DNA of 64,000 nucleotides, from assembly GCF_021272345.1 (NCBI RefSeq), contig NZ_JAJSDQ010000009.1:1-64000 (forward strand). The letters are read 5' to 3'. Positions 20,485-29,029 of this stretch are shown in pieces. The notes beneath the pieces were generated by a model. The model searched no databases. It was not told the origin of the DNA and saw only the letters and a list, made by a program, of their open reading frames with translations. The stretch is from Ornithinimicrobium sediminis. Its GTDB lineage: Bacteria; Actinomycetota; Actinomycetes; Actinomycetales; Dermatophilaceae. Position 1 is the stretch's first letter. The number at the start of each line of letters is the position of its first letter. Position numbers and translations under genes: made by a program.

Positions 20485-20497
20485 TACTGTCGCAGTA
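20485..20497. promoter_or_regulatory. TetR-operator-like palindrome between NRPS and exporter genes
   Basis: TACTG-TCG-CAGTA is a perfect 5-bp inverted repeat with a 3-nt centre, located between the divergent NRPS and MFS genes, 69 bases from the NRPS start. Its form resembles operators of one-component repressors. No regulator gene lies next to it. Confidence 0.4.
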
Positions 20498-20604
20498 CCT
20501 TGACCTGACACACGGCGCCCGCCGTCACGGGACAGAGCAGGTGCAAACCGGCCGGACCTGCGTGGAGCGTGGACCCCTTGCTCGCAGGTCGGCAGGGCAC
20601 GACA

Positions 20605-20610
20605 TACCGT
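20605..20610 (+). promoter_or_regulatory. -10 box for leaderless leader-peptide transcript
   Basis: TACCGT is followed by 6 nt and ATG 20617, so transcription is predicted to start at or near that ATG, giving a leaderless short reading frame ahead of the exporter. No convincing -35 box was found at normal spacing. Confidence 0.45.
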
Positions 20611-20611
20611 T

Positions 20612-20625
20612 GTTGCATGCGCAAC
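20612..20625. promoter_or_regulatory. Palindrome over the exporter transcription start
   Basis: GTTGC and GCAAC form perfect arms around ATGC, covering the predicted transcription start and the leader-peptide ATG. A repressor bound here would block the exporter promoter. Confidence 0.4.
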
Positions 20626-20667
20626 CACATGCTGGTCGCCTCCTGCGGCACCGACCACGAGCGGTGA
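20617..20667 (+). CDS. Possible 16-residue leader peptide coupled to the MFS exporter
   Basis: ATG 20617 opens a 16-codon frame (MRNHMLVASCGTDHER) whose TGA at 20665-20667 overlaps the exporter GTG in a GTGA junction. The -10 box 6 nt upstream would make it leaderless. Translation of the peptide could deliver ribosomes to the exporter start, which has no obvious Shine-Dalgarno sequence. It could also be chance; no conservation data are available. Confidence 0.4.
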   Translation: MRNHMLVASCGTDHER

Positions 20668-22091
20668 CGGCCGCCGGCGAGGCCGTCACCGCCGACCCGC
20701 GCCGCTGGCGCATCCTCGGGGTGACGCTGGCGGTCGGGTTCATGTCGCTGCTGGACGTGACGATCGTCAACGTCGCCATCCCCTCCATGCGGGCCGGGCT
20801 GGACACGACGGCCGCGACGATCCAGTGGGTGGTCTCCGGCTACTCCCTGGCCTTCGGCCTCATGCTCGTCACCGGCGGCCGGCTCGGCGACGCCTGGGGC
20901 CGCAAGCGGCTCATGCTGATCGGCCTCTCCGGCTTCATCGTCGCGAGCCTGGCGGCCGGCCTGGCCCCCGACGCGATGTGGCTCATCGTGGCCCGCCTGG
21001 TGCAGGGGGCCTCGGCCGGCCTGCTCGCCCCGCAGAACACCGGCCTCATCCAGCAGCTCTTCCGCGGCGCCGAGCGCGGCCGGGCGTTCGGGATGTTCGG
21101 CTTCACCGTGGCCGTCTCCTCCGGGCTCGGCCCGATCATCGGCGGGCTCATCCTGGCCGTCGCCGGTGAGGACGGCTGGCGCTGGATCTTCCTGGTCAAC
21201 GTGCCGATCGGGCTCATCGCGCTGGTGGCCATCGCCCGCCTGGTGCCCGGCCGGGCCGAGGCCTCCGACGACGACCCGCGCCTCGACCTGGTCGGCGCGC
21301 TGCTGCTGGGTGCCGCGGTGCTGTGCCTGCTGCTGCCCATCGTCAGCCTCGAGAGCGGCCACCGGGGCACCCTGCTCCTGCTCGTCGGCGTGCCGGTGCT
21401 GCTGTGGGCCTTCACCCGCTGGGAGCGCCGCCTCGTCGACCGGGGCGGGGCACCCCTGCTGGACGTGGGGCTGCTGCGCCGGGTGCCCGGCTACGCCAAC
21501 GGCGTGCTCGTCGGCTCGCTCTACTTCACCGGTTTCACCGGCATCTTCCTGGTGCTCTCGGTCCACCTCCAGGACGCCCTGGGCCTCTCCCCCCTGCAGG
21601 CCGGGCTGCTGCTCACCCCGTTCGCCGCCGGTGCCGCGGTGGCCTCACCGCGGGCCGGGCGTCTGGTCAGCACCGTGGGGCGCAAGCTCACCGTCATCGC
21701 CCTGACGGTCATGATGAGCGGGGTGCTGGCGATCGTGCTGCTGGCCCCGCAGGCCGACAACGGCCTGCCGCTGTGGCTGCTGCTGTCGGTGCCCCTGCTG
21801 GTGGCCGGCATCGGCGGCGGCGGGGTCATCTCGCCCAACTTCACCCTGGCGCTGGCCGAGGTCGACCCGCGCATGGGCGGCGCTGCCGGGGCGGCCCTGC
21901 AGACCGGCAACCGCATCGGGGCCTCGATCGGTGCCGCGCTGCTCATCACCGTCTACCAGCTGGGGCTGTCCACCGGGGACGCCACCCTCGCGGTGCAGCT
22001 CGCCCTGGGCACCGCCCTGCTGGTGCTCTCGCTCAGCTGGGTCGCGGCCTACCGCTCCTGGCGGCTGGACCGCGCCGCCGACAGCCGCTGA
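20664..22091 (+). CDS. MFS multidrug exporter, DHA2 (EmrB/QacA) type
   Basis: This 475-residue inner-membrane drug:H+ antiporter has about 14 predicted helices. The first helix carries LLDVTIVNVAIPSM (DHA2 motif D1), and GGRLGDAWGRKRL is the inter-helix 2-3 motif A. The GTG at 20664 is the first start compatible with a short cytoplasmic N-terminus and overlaps a leader-peptide stop. It is divergent from the Pls-type NRPS across 247 bases containing two palindromes, so it may export the NRPS product or an inducer; this is inferred from position. No TetR/MarR gene is adjacent. Confidence 0.88.
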   Translation: MTAAGEAVTADPRRWRILGVTLAVGFMSLLDVTIVNVAIPSMRAGLDTTAATIQWVVSGYSLAFGLMLVTGGRLGDAWGRKRLMLIGLSGFIVASLAAGLAPDAMWLIVARLVQGASAGLLAPQNTGLIQQLFRGAERGRAFGMFGFTVAVSSGLGPIIGGLILAVAGEDGWRWIFLVNVPIGLIALVAIARLVPGRAEASDDDPRLDLVGALLLGAAVLCLLLPIVSLESGHRGTLLLLVGVPVLLWAFTRWERRLVDRGGAPLLDVGLLRRVPGYANGVLVGSLYFTGFTGIFLVLSVHLQDALGLSPLQAGLLLTPFAAGAAVASPRAGRLVSTVGRKLTVIALTVMMSGVLAIVLLAPQADNGLPLWLLLSVPLLVAGIGGGGVISPNFTLALAEVDPRMGGAAGAALQTGNRIGASIGAALLITVYQLGLSTGDATLAVQLALGTALLVLSLSWVAAYRSWRLDRAADSR

Positions 22092-22145
22092 CCACCGAGC
22101 ACCGAGCCACCGGCTGACCCGCGGCGGGCTGCCACCATAGGCGCC

Positions 22146-22865
22146 ATGAGCAGACTCGATGCCTGGGAGTCCCGCACCCGCACCGCCCTCACCGTGCTCG
22201 CCCTGGTCTTCCTGGTGGCGTATGCCGCGCCGATCGTGGCGCCCGACCTGCCCCAGCCGTGGCGCGGGCTGAGCGAGACGGTGCAGACCCTGATCTGGGC
22301 CGTCTTCGTCGTCGACTACGGCACCCGGCTGCTGCTCGCCGAGCGCCGGTGGCAGTTCGTTCGCAGCCATCCCCTCGACCTGGCGGCGGTCGCGCTGCCG
22401 GCGCTGCGGCCGCTGCGCCTCGTCGCCGCGCTGGTGCTGCTGCAGCAGCAGGCCGGCCACCGGCTGCGCGGGCACGTGGCGACCTACGTGGCGATCGCGA
22501 CGGCCACGGTCATCACCATCTCCGCGCTGGCCGTGCTCGACGCCGAGCGGGGCATGCCCGAGGCGACCATCGAGAGCTGGCAGGACTCGTTCTGGTGGGC
22601 GTTCGTGACGGTGACCACCGTGGGCTACGGCGACCACTACCCGGTGACCGCCGAGGGCCGGCTGTTCGCGGTCGCCCTCATGCTCTGCGGCATCGCCCTG
22701 CTCGGCATCGTCACGGCGAGCCTGGCCTCCTGGCTGCTGGAGAAGATCGCCGACCAGGAGGAGCAGGCCCAGGCGGCCACCAAGCGCGACATGGCGGTGC
22801 TGCTCGGCGAGCTGCGCGAGCTGCGGGCCGAGGTCAGCGCGCTGCGCCAGGACCGGCCGGGCTGA
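22146..22865 (+). CDS. Voltage-gated-type potassium channel
   Basis: This is a 239-residue membrane channel. Four N-terminal helices include an abbreviated S4-like segment (ALPALRPLRLVAAL). A pore region follows with the selectivity filter TVTTVGYGDHYP (TVGYGD at 158-163), then S6 and a C-terminal cytoplasmic coiled coil (about 205-235) that likely drives assembly as a tetramer. It conducts K+ across the cytoplasmic membrane. The 3' end overlaps the convergent HIT gene by 32 bases. Confidence 0.9.
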   Translation: MSRLDAWESRTRTALTVLALVFLVAYAAPIVAPDLPQPWRGLSETVQTLIWAVFVVDYGTRLLLAERRWQFVRSHPLDLAAVALPALRPLRLVAALVLLQQQAGHRLRGHVATYVAIATATVITISALAVLDAERGMPEATIESWQDSFWWAFVTVTTVGYGDHYPVTAEGRLFAVALMLCGIALLGIVTASLASWLLEKIADQEEQAQAATKRDMAVLLGELRELRAEVSALRQDRPG

Positions 22866-23268
22866 GCACCGCCCGCAGCCGCTCGGCATACGCGGCCATC
22901 TCGCCCTCGCCGTAGCGGTGCCGCGGCCAGAAGAAGCCGCGCAGCCCGTCGCCCTTGGTGCGCGGCACCACATGCACGTGCAGGTGCGGCACCGACTGGC
23001 TGACCGTGTTGTTGACCGCGACGAACGAGCCCTGCGCGCCGTATGCCGTGCGCACACCGGCCGCGACCCGCTGCACCAGGCCGAAGAGCACCGGCACCTG
23101 CCCGGCCGGCAGGTCGGTCAGCGTCACGACGTGTTCGGTCGGCACGACCAGCACGTGCCCCTTGAAGACCGGCCGCACGTCCAGGAACGCCGCGGCCCCC
23201 TCGGTGCGCGCGACGACCTCACCGGGGGCGTCGCCGGCCAGCACGGCGCAGAAGCGGCAGTCGGTCAT
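22834..23268 (-). CDS. HIT family nucleotide-binding hydrolase
   Basis: This 144-residue histidine-triad protein has an N-terminal CRFC pair (half of the zinc site in Hint-type proteins) and the C-terminal triad PHLHVHVVP, His95/97/99, the middle one being the catalytic nucleophile. Family members hydrolyse adenosine phosphoramidates or dinucleoside polyphosphates. The ATG at 23266-23268 was chosen because the domain begins at MTDCRFC; further upstream sequence is not conserved-looking. Confidence 0.9.
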   Translation of the reverse strand: MTDCRFCAVLAGDAPGEVVARTEGAAAFLDVRPVFKGHVLVVPTEHVVTLTDLPAGQVPVLFGLVQRVAAGVRTAYGAQGSFVAVNNTVSQSVPHLHVHVVPRTKGDGLRGFFWPRHRYGEGEMAAYAERLRAVLSPAGPGAAR

Positions 23269-23346
23269 GGGCCCACTGTGCGCCATCCCCCGCAGGCGCG
23301 CCACGGGCCGCTAGCGTGAAGGGCACCGACGCCGAAGGGGGCGCAG

Positions 23347-24249
23347 ATGAGCGAGGTGGTCATCGAGACCGAGGGCCTGAGCAAGGACTTCGGCCCCACC
23401 CACGCGCTGCAGGGGCTGGACCTCACCGTCCGCGCCGGCGACGTCTTCGGCTTCATCGGGCCCAACGGCGCCGGCAAGTCGACCACCATGCGCATCCTCA
23501 TGGACGTGCTGCGCCCGACCTCGGGCACGGTGCGGGTGCTCGGCACCGACCCGCGCACCGGCGGCGGTCGGCTGCGGGCACGCATCGGCTACCTGCCCGG
23601 CGAGCTGGCGCTGGACGGGCGCAGCGAGGTCGGCTCGTGGCTGGACTACCAGGCCCGCCTGCACGGCGCCGCGCCCGGCGCCTGGCGACCGTATGCCGAA
23701 CGGCTGGGCCTGGACCCGGGCCGGCGGATCGGCAAACTCAGCCGGGGCAACAAGCAGAAGGTCGGCCTGGCCCGGGCGTTCGCGCACTCCCCTGAGCTGC
23801 TGGTGCTCGACGAGCCCACCGGTGGGCTGGACCCGCTCATGCAGCAGGAGTTCCTGGTGATGGTGCGCGAGGCGCGCGCCGCCGGGCAGACGATCTTCCT
23901 GTCCTCGCACATCCTCTCCGAGCTGGAGCACGTCGCCGAGACGGTCGGGGTGCTGCGCCAGGGCCGCCTGGTCACCAGCGCCCCGCTCACCGAGCTGCGC
24001 GACCGCCTCGGCACCACGGTGACCGTCGAGACCGAGCACCCGCTCGACCCGGCACCGGTCGGCCGGCTGGAGGGGGTCGAGGAGGTGCACGCCGACGGCA
24101 CCGTGCTCACCGTCGACCTGCACGGCTCCCCCGACGCGCTGCTCAAGCACCTGGCTGCCCACCACGTCGTGCACCTGCGCGCGGAGGCGCCCGACCTGGA
24201 GACCAGCGTGCTGCGGCTCTACCACGACGACGAGGAGGCCGACCGGTGA
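23347..24249 (+). CDS. ABC-2 type exporter ATP-binding protein
   Basis: This is a 300-residue ATPase subunit: Walker A GPNGAGKST (38-46), signature LSRGNKQKVG, Walker B LLVLDEPTGGLDP and the switch-loop His in LSSHILSELE. The C-terminal about 80 residues form the extra domain typical of CcmA/NatA-like drug or lantibiotic exporters. The start has AAGGGGG upstream, and a TAGCGT -10 box lies at 23312-23317. It overlaps the permease gene by 4 bases (GTGA), so the two are translationally coupled. Confidence 0.9.
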   Translation: MSEVVIETEGLSKDFGPTHALQGLDLTVRAGDVFGFIGPNGAGKSTTMRILMDVLRPTSGTVRVLGTDPRTGGGRLRARIGYLPGELALDGRSEVGSWLDYQARLHGAAPGAWRPYAERLGLDPGRRIGKLSRGNKQKVGLARAFAHSPELLVLDEPTGGLDPLMQQEFLVMVREARAAGQTIFLSSHILSELEHVAETVGVLRQGRLVTSAPLTELRDRLGTTVTVETEHPLDPAPVGRLEGVEEVHADGTVLTVDLHGSPDALLKHLAAHHVVHLRAEAPDLETSVLRLYHDDEEADR

Positions 24250-25031
24250 GCGCCCTCATCGCCCGCCGCTGGCTGCACGACGCCCGGGCCGGCCTGCTCG
24301 GCTGGTCCGTCGGCCTGGCCGCCGTGACGACGATGTACCTGTCCTTCTTCGGCATCATGGACGCCGACATCATGGGCGACTACATGGCCTCCCTGCCCGA
24401 GGGCATGGTCGAGGCGTTCGGCTTCCAGGACCTGTCCTCCGGCGCCGGCTACGCCCAGTCCACGGTCTACGGCCTGCTGGGGCCGGTGCTGCTGCTCATC
24501 GCCGGGATGACCCGCGGGGTCGGGGCCGTCGCCGGCGACGAGGCCTCCGGTGCGCTCGAGGTCGAGGTGACCGCCGCGGCCGAGCGCCGTGACGTCTACG
24601 TGGGCCGGGCGCTGGGGCTGACGGGCTTCGTGCTCGCCCTGGGTGCGGTGGTCGCGCTCGCCACGGCGGTGATCTCTTCGATCACCGGCATGGGCCTGTC
24701 GCCGACGCACATCCTGGCCGGGGCGGCGGCGCTGACGATGCTGGGGCTGGTGCACGCCGCCGTCGCGTTCGCCGTGGGCGCCGCCACCGGGCGGCCGGGC
24801 GTCGCGCTGGGGGTCACCGTGGCGGTGGCCGTGCTGGGCTGGTTCGCCTACAACCTGGGCCCGCGGCTGGCCGACTGGGTGCAGCCGCTGTCGCCGTGGG
24901 AGTGGGCCTACGGCGAGTCACCGCTGGAGCAGGGCGTCGACGGGGTCGGGCTGGCCCTGCTGGCAGCCCTGACGCTCGTGGCGTTCGTGCTCGGGCTGCT
25001 GCGCTTCCCGCACCGCGACCTCGGCGTGTGA
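24246..25031 (+). CDS. ABC-2 type exporter permease
   Basis: This 261-residue integral membrane protein with about six helices starts at GTG 24246 inside the ATPase stop codon. The large loop after helix 1 (MASLPEGMVEAFGFQDLSSG) and the helix pattern fit single-half ABC-2 permeases that dimerise, shorter than the usual double-length Micrococcales form. With the upstream ATPase it makes an exporter of unknown substrate. Confidence 0.82.
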   Translation: MSALIARRWLHDARAGLLGWSVGLAAVTTMYLSFFGIMDADIMGDYMASLPEGMVEAFGFQDLSSGAGYAQSTVYGLLGPVLLLIAGMTRGVGAVAGDEASGALEVEVTAAAERRDVYVGRALGLTGFVLALGAVVALATAVISSITGMGLSPTHILAGAAALTMLGLVHAAVAFAVGAATGRPGVALGVTVAVAVLGWFAYNLGPRLADWVQPLSPWEWAYGESPLEQGVDGVGLALLAALTLVAFVLGLLRFPHRDLGV

Positions 25032-25041
25032 GGGCCGGGTC

Positions 25042-26478
25042 TCAGGTGAGGCCGTTGCTCTTCTCGCGCCACTTGCGCTCGAAGGGCAGCCGCCAGGTGA
25101 AGGGCGCCACCAGCTGGTGCACCTGGTTGGGCCCCCAGGAGCCCACCTCGTAGGGCCGCACCACGGGCGGGTCCTCGAGGAGCGGCTCGGAGACCTCCCA
25201 CAGCCGCTCGATGCCCTCGGCGGTGGTGAACAGGGTGCGGTCGCCCCGGGCGGCGTCGTAGATGAGCCGCTCGTAGGCCTCCAGGATCGAGCCCTCCCAG
25301 TCGGTCTCCTGCATGGAGAACTGCATCGACAGCTTGTCCAGCTTCATGCCCGGCCCGGGGCGCTTGCCGTAGAAGGACAGCGACATCCGGGTGCGGTCGG
25401 CCAGGTCGAAGGTGAGGTGGTCGGGCCCGCGGTCGCCGATGCCCGAGCCGGTGGGGAACATCGACTTCGGCGGCTCGCGGAAGGCGATGGAGATGATGCG
25501 GGCGCCCTCGGCCATCTTCTTGCCGGTGCGCAGGAAGAACGGGATGCCCGCCCAGCGCCAGTTGTCGATGTAGCACTTCAGCGCCACGAATGTCTCGGTG
25601 TCCGTCTCGGGGTCGACCCCCTCCTCCTCGCGGTAGCCGGTGTACTGCCCGCGGACGACGTCCTCAGGCTCGATCGGCAGCATCGAGCGGAAGACCTTGT
25701 TCTTCTCCTCGCTGATCGCCTCGGGCTCCAGGGCGGTCGGCGGCTCCATCGCGGTGAACGCCAGGATCTGGAAGAGGTGGGTGACCACCATGTCGCGGTA
25801 GGCGCCGGTGCCCTCGTAGAACTCGGCGCGCTGCTCCAGCCCGAGCGTCTCCGGCACGTCGATCTGGATGTGGTCGATGTGGTTGCGGTGCCAGATCGGC
25901 TCGAACAGCCCGTTGGCGAAACGGAACGCCAGGATGTTCTGTGCCGCCTCCTTGCCCAGGAAGTGGTCGATGCGGAAGATCTGCTCCTCCTCGAACACCT
26001 CGTGCAGCTTGGCGTTGAGCTCGCGCGCCGAGGCCAGGTCGGTGCCGAAGGGCTTCTCCATGATGATGCGGCTGCGCTCGACCAGGTCGGCCTCGGCCAG
26101 CTGCTGCACCACCGACAGCGCCGCGGCCGGCGGCACCGACAGGTAGTGCAGCCGGCCCGCGTCCTCCCCACACTGCTCCTCGGCCCGGCGCACCGCGTCG
26201 CCCAGCGCCTTCGGCCCCTCCTCCCCGCGCACGAACTCCAGGTGGCCGAGGAAGTCGCTGAGCACCTCCTCGTCGAACTCGCGGGAGTTGAACTCCCGGC
26301 AGGCCTCCTGGGCCAGCTCACGGAAGGCGTCGGTGTCCAGGTCGTCCAGCGCCGTGCCCACCACCCACAGGTCCTCCATGAGGCCGGACTGGAAGAGGTG
26401 GAGCAGCCCGGGCAGCAGCTTGCGCTTGGCCAGGTCACCCGTCGCTCCGAACAGGACGATCGTGGTCGCGGCATCCAT
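25042..26478 (-). CDS. zwf: Glucose-6-phosphate 1-dehydrogenase
   Basis: This 478-residue enzyme oxidises glucose-6-phosphate to 6-phosphogluconolactone with NADP, the entry step of the oxidative pentose phosphate pathway. It has the N-terminal coenzyme motif GATGDLAKRKL (10-20), the EKPFGTD motif and the substrate site RIDHFLGKE with catalytic His. Length matches the family. It stands alone here rather than with tal/tkt/opcA. Confidence 0.95.
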   Translation of the reverse strand: MDAATTIVLFGATGDLAKRKLLPGLLHLFQSGLMEDLWVVGTALDDLDTDAFRELAQEACREFNSREFDEEVLSDFLGHLEFVRGEEGPKALGDAVRRAEEQCGEDAGRLHYLSVPPAAALSVVQQLAEADLVERSRIIMEKPFGTDLASARELNAKLHEVFEEEQIFRIDHFLGKEAAQNILAFRFANGLFEPIWHRNHIDHIQIDVPETLGLEQRAEFYEGTGAYRDMVVTHLFQILAFTAMEPPTALEPEAISEEKNKVFRSMLPIEPEDVVRGQYTGYREEEGVDPETDTETFVALKCYIDNWRWAGIPFFLRTGKKMAEGARIISIAFREPPKSMFPTGSGIGDRGPDHLTFDLADRTRMSLSFYGKRPGPGMKLDKLSMQFSMQETDWEGSILEAYERLIYDAARGDRTLFTTAEGIERLWEVSEPLLEDPPVVRPYEVGSWGPNQVHQLVAPFTWRLPFERKWREKSNGLT

Positions 26479-26550
26479 GCGACCACCCTGTCAGGTCTGC
26501 CGGGAGGCACCAACCGATGAGTCCGGACCTTCCCTGTCGCAGGTCGGACC

Positions 26551-26599
26551 TTGGCGGCACCGGCGAAGAGTGGCAGGATGTGCACACGAGACGCGTGTG
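26551..26599 (+). promoter_or_regulatory. Candidate promoter and hairpin before the orphan pilin
   Basis: TTGGCG and CAGGAT are separated by 17 nt (within 26551-26580), and an inverted repeat CACACG/CGTGTG follows at 26583-26599, at the predicted 5' end of the pilin transcript. This is a modest match and is inferred only. Confidence 0.35.
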
Positions 26600-26662
26600 G
26601 GGGGCCCGGGACCCGGGTCGCCGACCCGCCTCGCAGAGTCCCACCGAGCGTGAGGTAGGAAG

Positions 26663-26845
26663 ATGACCGCCATCGACCAGCTGGTCGCGGCCCTCCGGGC
26701 GCTGTCCGGCGATCGCGACCGCGGAGCGACCGCGGTCGAGTACGGCCTCATCGCCTCTCTCATCGCTGCAGTGATTGCGGCCGTCGTGGGGACACTCGGT
26801 CTGGATGTGGTGGCGCTCTACACCACAGTCATCGACGCCTTCTGA
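26663..26845 (+). CDS. Orphan Flp-type type IVb pilin
   Basis: This 60-residue prepilin has a charged leader (residues 1-21), the processing site G-ATAVEYGLIASLI (cleavage after Gly21, Glu at +5) and a hydrophobic helix, the standard Flp/Fap pattern. TAGGAAG precedes ATG 26663. It lies 13 kb from the tad operon (39.9-46.9 kb) whose own pilin shares the ATAVEYGL core. It could be a minor or alternative pilin assembled by that machinery. It is flanked by zwf and ptrB, neither related. Confidence 0.85.
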   Translation: MTAIDQLVAALRALSGDRDRGATAVEYGLIASLIAAVIAAVVGTLGLDVVALYTTVIDAF

Positions 26846-26881
26846 ACGCCTGTTCCCCTGATCTATCCGGTCCGGGAAGCG

Positions 26882-29005
26882 TCACCGCACGTCGGTGGCC
26901 CCCAGCTGGTCGAGCACGAAGGCGATCTCGAAGGCCGCTTCTCGCCAGGCGTCGTAGCGCCCGGTCCGGCCCCCGTGGCCGGCGACCATCTCGGTCTTGA
27001 GCAGGACGGGGCGCTCCTGCGGGTCATTGGTGGCGGTCTCGCGCAGCTTGGCCACCCACTTGGCCGGCTCGACGTAGAGCACACGGGTGTCGTGCAGACC
27101 GGTGGTGGCCAGGATGGCGGGGTATGCGGTCGCGCGCACGTTCTCGTACGGCGCGTAGTGCCGCATGTAGTCGTAGACCAGTGACTCGTGCAGCGGGTTG
27201 CCCCACTCCTCCCACTCGGTGACCGTCAGTGGCAGGCTCGGGTCGAGCACGCTGGTCAGGGCGTCCACGAAGGGCACCCCGGCGTGCACGACGCGGAAGC
27301 GCTCGGGCGCCAGGTTGAGCACCGCTCCCATGAGCAGACCGCCGGCGGAGCGGCCTTCGGCGGCCAGCCGGTGCGGGGCGACCCAGCCGGCGTCGACGAT
27401 CTCGTCGGCGCAGGCCACGAAGTCGGTGAAGGTGTTCACCTTGTGCAGCAGACGCCCCTGCTCGTACCAGCCCCGCCCCATCTCGCCGCCACCGCGCACG
27501 TGCGCGATGGCGTAGACCAGGCCCCGGTCGAGGTAGGACAGCCGCGACACGGAGAAGTAGGGGTCGATCGAGATCTCGTAGGAGCCGTAGCCGTAGAGCA
27601 GCCCCGGGGCGGTGCCGTCGGGGATGACGTCCTTGCGGGCGACCAGCGAGATCGGCACCTGGGTGCCGTCGGCGGCGGTGGCCCACAGCCGGTGCTGCTG
27701 GTAGTCGGCCGGGTCGTAGCCGCCGAGCACCGGCTGACGCTTGACCAGGGTGAGCTCGGCGGTGGCGAGGTCGAGGTCGTAGACCGACCGGGGCGTGACC
27801 ATCGACTCGACGACGACCTGCAGCACGCGGGTGTCGTGCTCCGGGTTGGCGCCGACGTCGATGGTGTAGAGCTCCTCGTCGACCGGCACCTGGTAGGCCC
27901 GCTCGAGGTCGGCGTCGCCGGTGTCGGTGAGCGGGAGCACCCGCACCTGGGTTAGGCCGTCCTGGCGCAGCGAGACCGCGAGGTGCCCGACGAAGCCGTC
28001 GACGCCCTGGATGCGCACCCCGTCGGTGCCCGGCAGCACGGGGGTCCACTCCTGCGCCGAGGTCGCGGTGAGCGGCGCCGAGGCCAGCGCGAAGTCGCGG
28101 TGGTCCCGGTTGTGCACGACCCACAGCCGGTCACCGGCGGGCTCGACCTCGTACTCCACGCCCTCGACCCGCGGCGCGACGACGCGGAACTCCCCCAGCG
28201 GGTCGGCGGCGTCGAGGATGCGCACCTCGGAGGTGTTCTTGCTGCCCAGGCCGATGACGACGAAGCGGTCGTCGCGGGAGGAGTCCAGCCCCATCCAGAA
28301 GCGCTCGTCGGCCTCGGCGAAGACCAGCACGTCGTCCTCGGCCGGTCCCCCGACCCGGTGGCGCCACACCTCGTGCGGGCGCCAGGCCTCGTCGACCCGC
28401 GTGTAGAACAGGTGGCTGCCGTCCAGCGACCAGGCGACGCCGTAGCCGATGCCGGTGACCGCGTCGTCGACGATCTCACCGGTCTCCAGGTCCTTGACCC
28501 GCAGGTCGAAGCGCTCGTCACCGGTGGTGTCGACGGCGTAGGCCAGCCGGTCGCCCGCCGCGGTGAGGTCGAAGGCCCCGAGGGCGAAGAAGTCGTGCCC
28601 TGCGGCCTCGACGTTGCCGTCGAGCAGCACCCGCTCCCCCGGCGGCACCTGCGTCGGGTCGAGGGTGGGCCGCTGCGGGCTGTCACCGAGGGCGATCCGC
28701 CCGTGCACGGCATACTGCTCGCCCTCGACGGTGCGCCCGTAGTACCACCACTGCCCGTGCCGCACCGGCACCGACAGGTCGGTCTGCTGGGTGCGGTCGC
28801 GGATCTCGCCGAACACCTGCTCGCGCAGGCCCTCCAGGTGTGCGGTCATCGCCTCGGTGTAGGCGTTCTCGGCCTCGAGGTGCGCGACGACCTCCGGGGA
28901 GGTCGCGTCGCGCAGCCACTCGTAGTGGTCGACGAGCCGGTGGCCGTGGTGCTCACGGACGTGCTCGACACGGGCGGCAACGGGCGGGGTCAGGCGATCG
29001 GTCAC
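26882..29005 (-). CDS. ptrB: Oligopeptidase B, S9A family
   Basis: This is a 707-residue cytoplasmic serine peptidase of the prolyl oligopeptidase family. An N-terminal beta-propeller (about residues 70-420) is followed by an alpha/beta hydrolase domain with catalytic Ser in GRSAGGLLMG, Asp in GLHDTRV and His in AGHGGRTGRYD. RGGGEMGRGWYEQG is typical of PtrB. Members cleave peptides after Arg or Lys. It ends 36 bases past the convergent pilin gene and starts 25 bases downstream of dnaE. Confidence 0.93.
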   Translation of the reverse strand: MTDRLTPPVAARVEHVREHHGHRLVDHYEWLRDATSPEVVAHLEAENAYTEAMTAHLEGLREQVFGEIRDRTQQTDLSVPVRHGQWWYYGRTVEGEQYAVHGRIALGDSPQRPTLDPTQVPPGERVLLDGNVEAAGHDFFALGAFDLTAAGDRLAYAVDTTGDERFDLRVKDLETGEIVDDAVTGIGYGVAWSLDGSHLFYTRVDEAWRPHEVWRHRVGGPAEDDVLVFAEADERFWMGLDSSRDDRFVVIGLGSKNTSEVRILDAADPLGEFRVVAPRVEGVEYEVEPAGDRLWVVHNRDHRDFALASAPLTATSAQEWTPVLPGTDGVRIQGVDGFVGHLAVSLRQDGLTQVRVLPLTDTGDADLERAYQVPVDEELYTIDVGANPEHDTRVLQVVVESMVTPRSVYDLDLATAELTLVKRQPVLGGYDPADYQQHRLWATAADGTQVPISLVARKDVIPDGTAPGLLYGYGSYEISIDPYFSVSRLSYLDRGLVYAIAHVRGGGEMGRGWYEQGRLLHKVNTFTDFVACADEIVDAGWVAPHRLAAEGRSAGGLLMGAVLNLAPERFRVVHAGVPFVDALTSVLDPSLPLTVTEWEEWGNPLHESLVYDYMRHYAPYENVRATAYPAILATTGLHDTRVLYVEPAKWVAKLRETATNDPQERPVLLKTEMVAGHGGRTGRYDAWREAAFEIAFVLDQLGATDVR

Positions 29006-29029
29006 GCGGTCACGCTACGTCATCGCCGG

